Of a DNA stretch of 64,000 nt, positions 62,346-64,000 are shown one piece after another. The stretch comes from Curvibacter gracilis ATCC BAA-807. GTDB taxonomy: Bacteria > Pseudomonadota > Gammaproteobacteria > Burkholderiales > Burkholderiaceae_C. The notes under the pieces are model-generated. The model was not told the origin of the DNA. It saw only the letters and a program-made list of their open reading frames with translations, and made no database searches. Location of the stretch: the NCBI RefSeq assembly GCF_000518645.1, contig NZ_KI912467.1:85960-149959 (forward strand). Reading direction: 5' to 3'. The translations under genes were made by a program, and so were the position numbers. Position 1 is the stretch's first letter. Every line of letters starts with the position of its first letter.

Positions 62346-63353
62346 ATGAACATTGTGATTCTGGACGACTACCAAGACGCAGTGCGCAAACTCAATTGCG
62401 CGGCACGACTGGACCCTTACTCCGCCAAGGTCTACACCAACACGGTGAAGGGCCTTGGGCAGCTTTCGGTGCGGCTCAAGGATGCGGAAGTCATCGTGCT
62501 GATTCGGGAGCGGACTCACATCACACGGCAACTGATCGAAAAGCTGCCCAAACTCAGGCTGATCTCTCAGACCGGGCGGGTTGGTAGCCACATCGACGTG
62601 GGCGCTTGCACCGAAAAAGGCATTGCTGTGGCCGAGGGCGTTGGATCTCCCGTGGCACCTGCCGAGTTGACCTGGGCTCTGATCATGGCGAGCATGAGGC
62701 GGCTGCCCCAGTACATCTCCAACCTCAAGCACGGCGCATGGCAGCAATCGGGACTGAAGTCCGCCTCCATGCCACCCAACTTCGGTCTGGGCAATGTGCT
62801 TCGAGGCAAGACGCTGGGCATCTGGGGTTACGGCAAGATCGGACAACTGGTCGCCAGCTATGGCGCGGCATTTGGCATGAACGTGCGCGTCTGGGGTCGG
62901 GAGGCATCGCGGGCCCAGGCCTTGTCGGATGGCTACCAGGCGGCCAACAGCCGCGAGGAATTCTTTGAGCAATGCGATGTGTTGAGCCTTCACCTGCGCC
63001 TGAATGACGACACCCGGGGCATCGTGACCCTGGAAGACCTGTCGCGCATGAAGCCCAGCGCCTTGATCGTCAACACATCCCGCGCCGAACTGCTGGAGCC
63101 CGATGCCTTGATCGCAGCCCTGAACCGTGGCCGCCCCGGCATGGCGGCTGTAGACGTGTTCGAAAGTGAGCCCATCTTACAGGGCCATGCCCTGCTGAGA
63201 CTGGAAAACTGCGTCTGCACCCCCCACATCGGCTACGTGGAGCTAGACAGTTACGAGTTGTACTTTGGCGCCGCTTTCGACAACCTGGTGAACTACATCC
63301 GAGGCACACCCACCAACATCGTCAACCCGGGTGCCCTGCAGGTTCGCCGCTGA
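62346..63353 (+). CDS. D-2-hydroxyacid dehydrogenase (NAD-dependent family)
   Basis: A 335-residue protein of the D-isomer specific 2-hydroxyacid dehydrogenase family. The Rossmann motif is LGIWGYGKIGQLVASYGAAFGM, the catalytic Arg lies in NTSRAELLEPDAL, and the catalytic Glu/His in DVFESEPI and CVCTPHIGYVE. Such enzymes reduce 2-oxoacids such as hydroxypyruvate or glyoxylate or act in serine synthesis; the chain is too short for a phosphoglycerate dehydrogenase with ACT domain. Its substrate cannot be predicted. It has an AGGGG close to the ATG. Confidence 0.9.
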   Translation: MNIVILDDYQDAVRKLNCAARLDPYSAKVYTNTVKGLGQLSVRLKDAEVIVLIRERTHITRQLIEKLPKLRLISQTGRVGSHIDVGACTEKGIAVAEGVGSPVAPAELTWALIMASMRRLPQYISNLKHGAWQQSGLKSASMPPNFGLGNVLRGKTLGIWGYGKIGQLVASYGAAFGMNVRVWGREASRAQALSDGYQAANSREEFFEQCDVLSLHLRLNDDTRGIVTLEDLSRMKPSALIVNTSRAELLEPDALIAALNRGRPGMAAVDVFESEPILQGHALLRLENCVCTPHIGYVELDSYELYFGAAFDNLVNYIRGTPTNIVNPGALQVRR

Positions 63354-63479
63354 TCCAGGCCACCTCAAGATCGCGCTGATGCCAGCGCACACAGGCTGGT
63401 GCGACTCAAGATCCAGGTTCCAGCCATGGGTCTTGGGAGGTCAAATCTCAGACAGCCTCAGCGCCGCAGGCCCATGACC

Positions 63480-64000
63480 TCAGGCCTTGTCCGGCTTGGA
63501 GAGTGACTTCGCAAGATCGGCTTCAAACATGTCGAAGTCAATCAGATTGCTGTCTTCGATGGTCGAAGACTCCACAGGCATCGTTACCGGGGCCCGATCC
63601 AATTCGCCAAGCCCGGTCCCGTCGAGGGTGAAGTCCAGCGGTGAGTCCAGGGGCGAATCAAGTGGCGAGTCAAATGGTGAATCCAGGGGTGAAACAAGCG
63701 CCTCCCCCTTGGCCGCACCCGGCCCAGCTTTGCCGCGCTGATCAACAAGCAGTTCCGTCGGAGCCCTGGGTGCAACCAAAGCCGACTCCATCTCACTCAA
63801 ATCCAGATCCAGGTTCATCACGCTGTCGGTGTCTGGCATCTGGGTCGATGGACCAAAGCCCGAAATCGGGCCCACGGGCATGAATTCCACAGGGATTTGT
63901 CCAGGGCTTGCAGCAAACTGAGAGTCGCGCACGCTCTGGAAGGCCGTGGACAGGTCACCGGCCTGCAAACGCGGGCTGCTGACCCCCGAGGCACCATCAC
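63480..64000 (-). CDS. Acidic repeat-containing hypothetical protein (start outside window)
   Basis: The frame stays open to the right edge, so the N-terminal part lies beyond the window. The visible C-terminal 170 residues are acidic and of low complexity, including five tandem SPLD-like units followed by FTLDG, and motifs NLDLDLSEMES and DSNLIDFDMFEADLAKSL. Acidic tails with such LDL/DFD motifs occur at the ends of FimV/HubP-like proteins, which is my only weak suggestion. No catalytic motif is visible. Confidence 0.6.
   Translation of the reverse strand, partial: DGASGVSSPRLQAGDLSTAFQSVRDSQFAASPGQIPVEFMPVGPISGFGPSTQMPDTDSVMNLDLDLSEMESALVAPRAPTELLVDQRGKAGPGAAKGEALVSPLDSPFDSPLDSPLDSPLDFTLDGTGLGELDRAPVTMPVESSTIEDSNLIDFDMFEADLAKSLSKPDKA
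63633..63692 (-). repeat. Five tandem 12-base units encoding SPLD repeats
   Basis: Five consecutive 12-base units on the minus strand each encode Ser-Pro-Leu/Phe-Asp. They vary at synonymous positions as well as one Leu-to-Phe change, so they have diverged after expansion. Confidence 0.85.

Overview
The window is GC-rich, densely coding chromosomal DNA of a betaproteobacterium. The gene set points to the order Burkholderiales, in or near the Comamonadaceae: Bug-family periplasmic binding proteins, an intracellular PHB depolymerase, a propionyl-CoA carboxylase/methylmalonyl-CoA mutase operon, pobA with an IclR-type regulator, and the block exbB-exbD-lpxK-Trm112-kdsB-adk. I saw no rRNA, tRNA, CRISPR array, insertion sequence or intact prophage. 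The only traces of mobile or accessory DNA are a small toxin-antitoxin pair and a relic of a VapC-like gene.

Layout. 1-7.0 kb: the 3' part of an aromatic/aspartate aminotransferase, a LigB-type dioxygenase, phaZ with a basic tail, an RnfB-like ferredoxin and a chemotaxis receptor. 7.0-15.6 kb: a leftward operon converting propionyl-CoA to succinyl-CoA (mutase, a ribbon-helix-helix protein, meaB, pccB, pccA, VOC epimerase candidate), with a divergent GntR regulator. 15.6-21.3 kb: dusA, a vapC relic, the divergent pobR/pobA pair, then a lone amino-acid-type binding protein and a short CoA transferase. 21.3-31.5 kb: cfa, a TraB/GumN protein, an MFS transporter, a YgiQ-type radical SAM protein, an NTF2-like protein, a cobalamin-type radical SAM protein, a lone ABC ATPase and a 41-residue DUF3149 protein. 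31.6-38.8 kb: a RelE/HigB-like toxin with its XRE antitoxin, a beta-oxidation group (acyl-CoA dehydrogenase, thiolase, bifunctional hydratase/dehydrogenase) and a split chromate transporter. 38.9-43.5 kb: a LuxR regulator facing a DUF3237 protein, two Bug binding proteins and a ModA-like binding protein. 43.5-54.5 kb: cobB-rlmB, ybbA/tesA, small and membrane proteins, a cystathionine beta-lyase, a SulP transporter, a diguanylate cyclase followed by a FlhG/MinD-like ATPase, icd and a DUF192 protein. 54.6-64 kb: sodB, exbBD, lpxK, Trm112, kdsB, adk, an asparaginase, lexA with two SOS boxes, hypotheticals and a 2-hydroxyacid dehydrogenase.

The genes fit a metabolically versatile heterotroph that stores polyhydroxyalkanoate and consumes acyl-CoAs, propionate and 4-hydroxybenzoate. 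I found no clearly new multi-gene system. The best leads are the toxin gene that lacks any canonical start codon upstream of its conserved N-terminus, the LuxR/DUF3237/orphan-binding-protein cluster, the ribbon-helix-helix protein inside the propionate operon, and the cobalamin radical SAM/orphan ABC ATPase pair. Start codons are my choice where several were possible; family calls rest on motifs and recalled family sequence, not on database searches.
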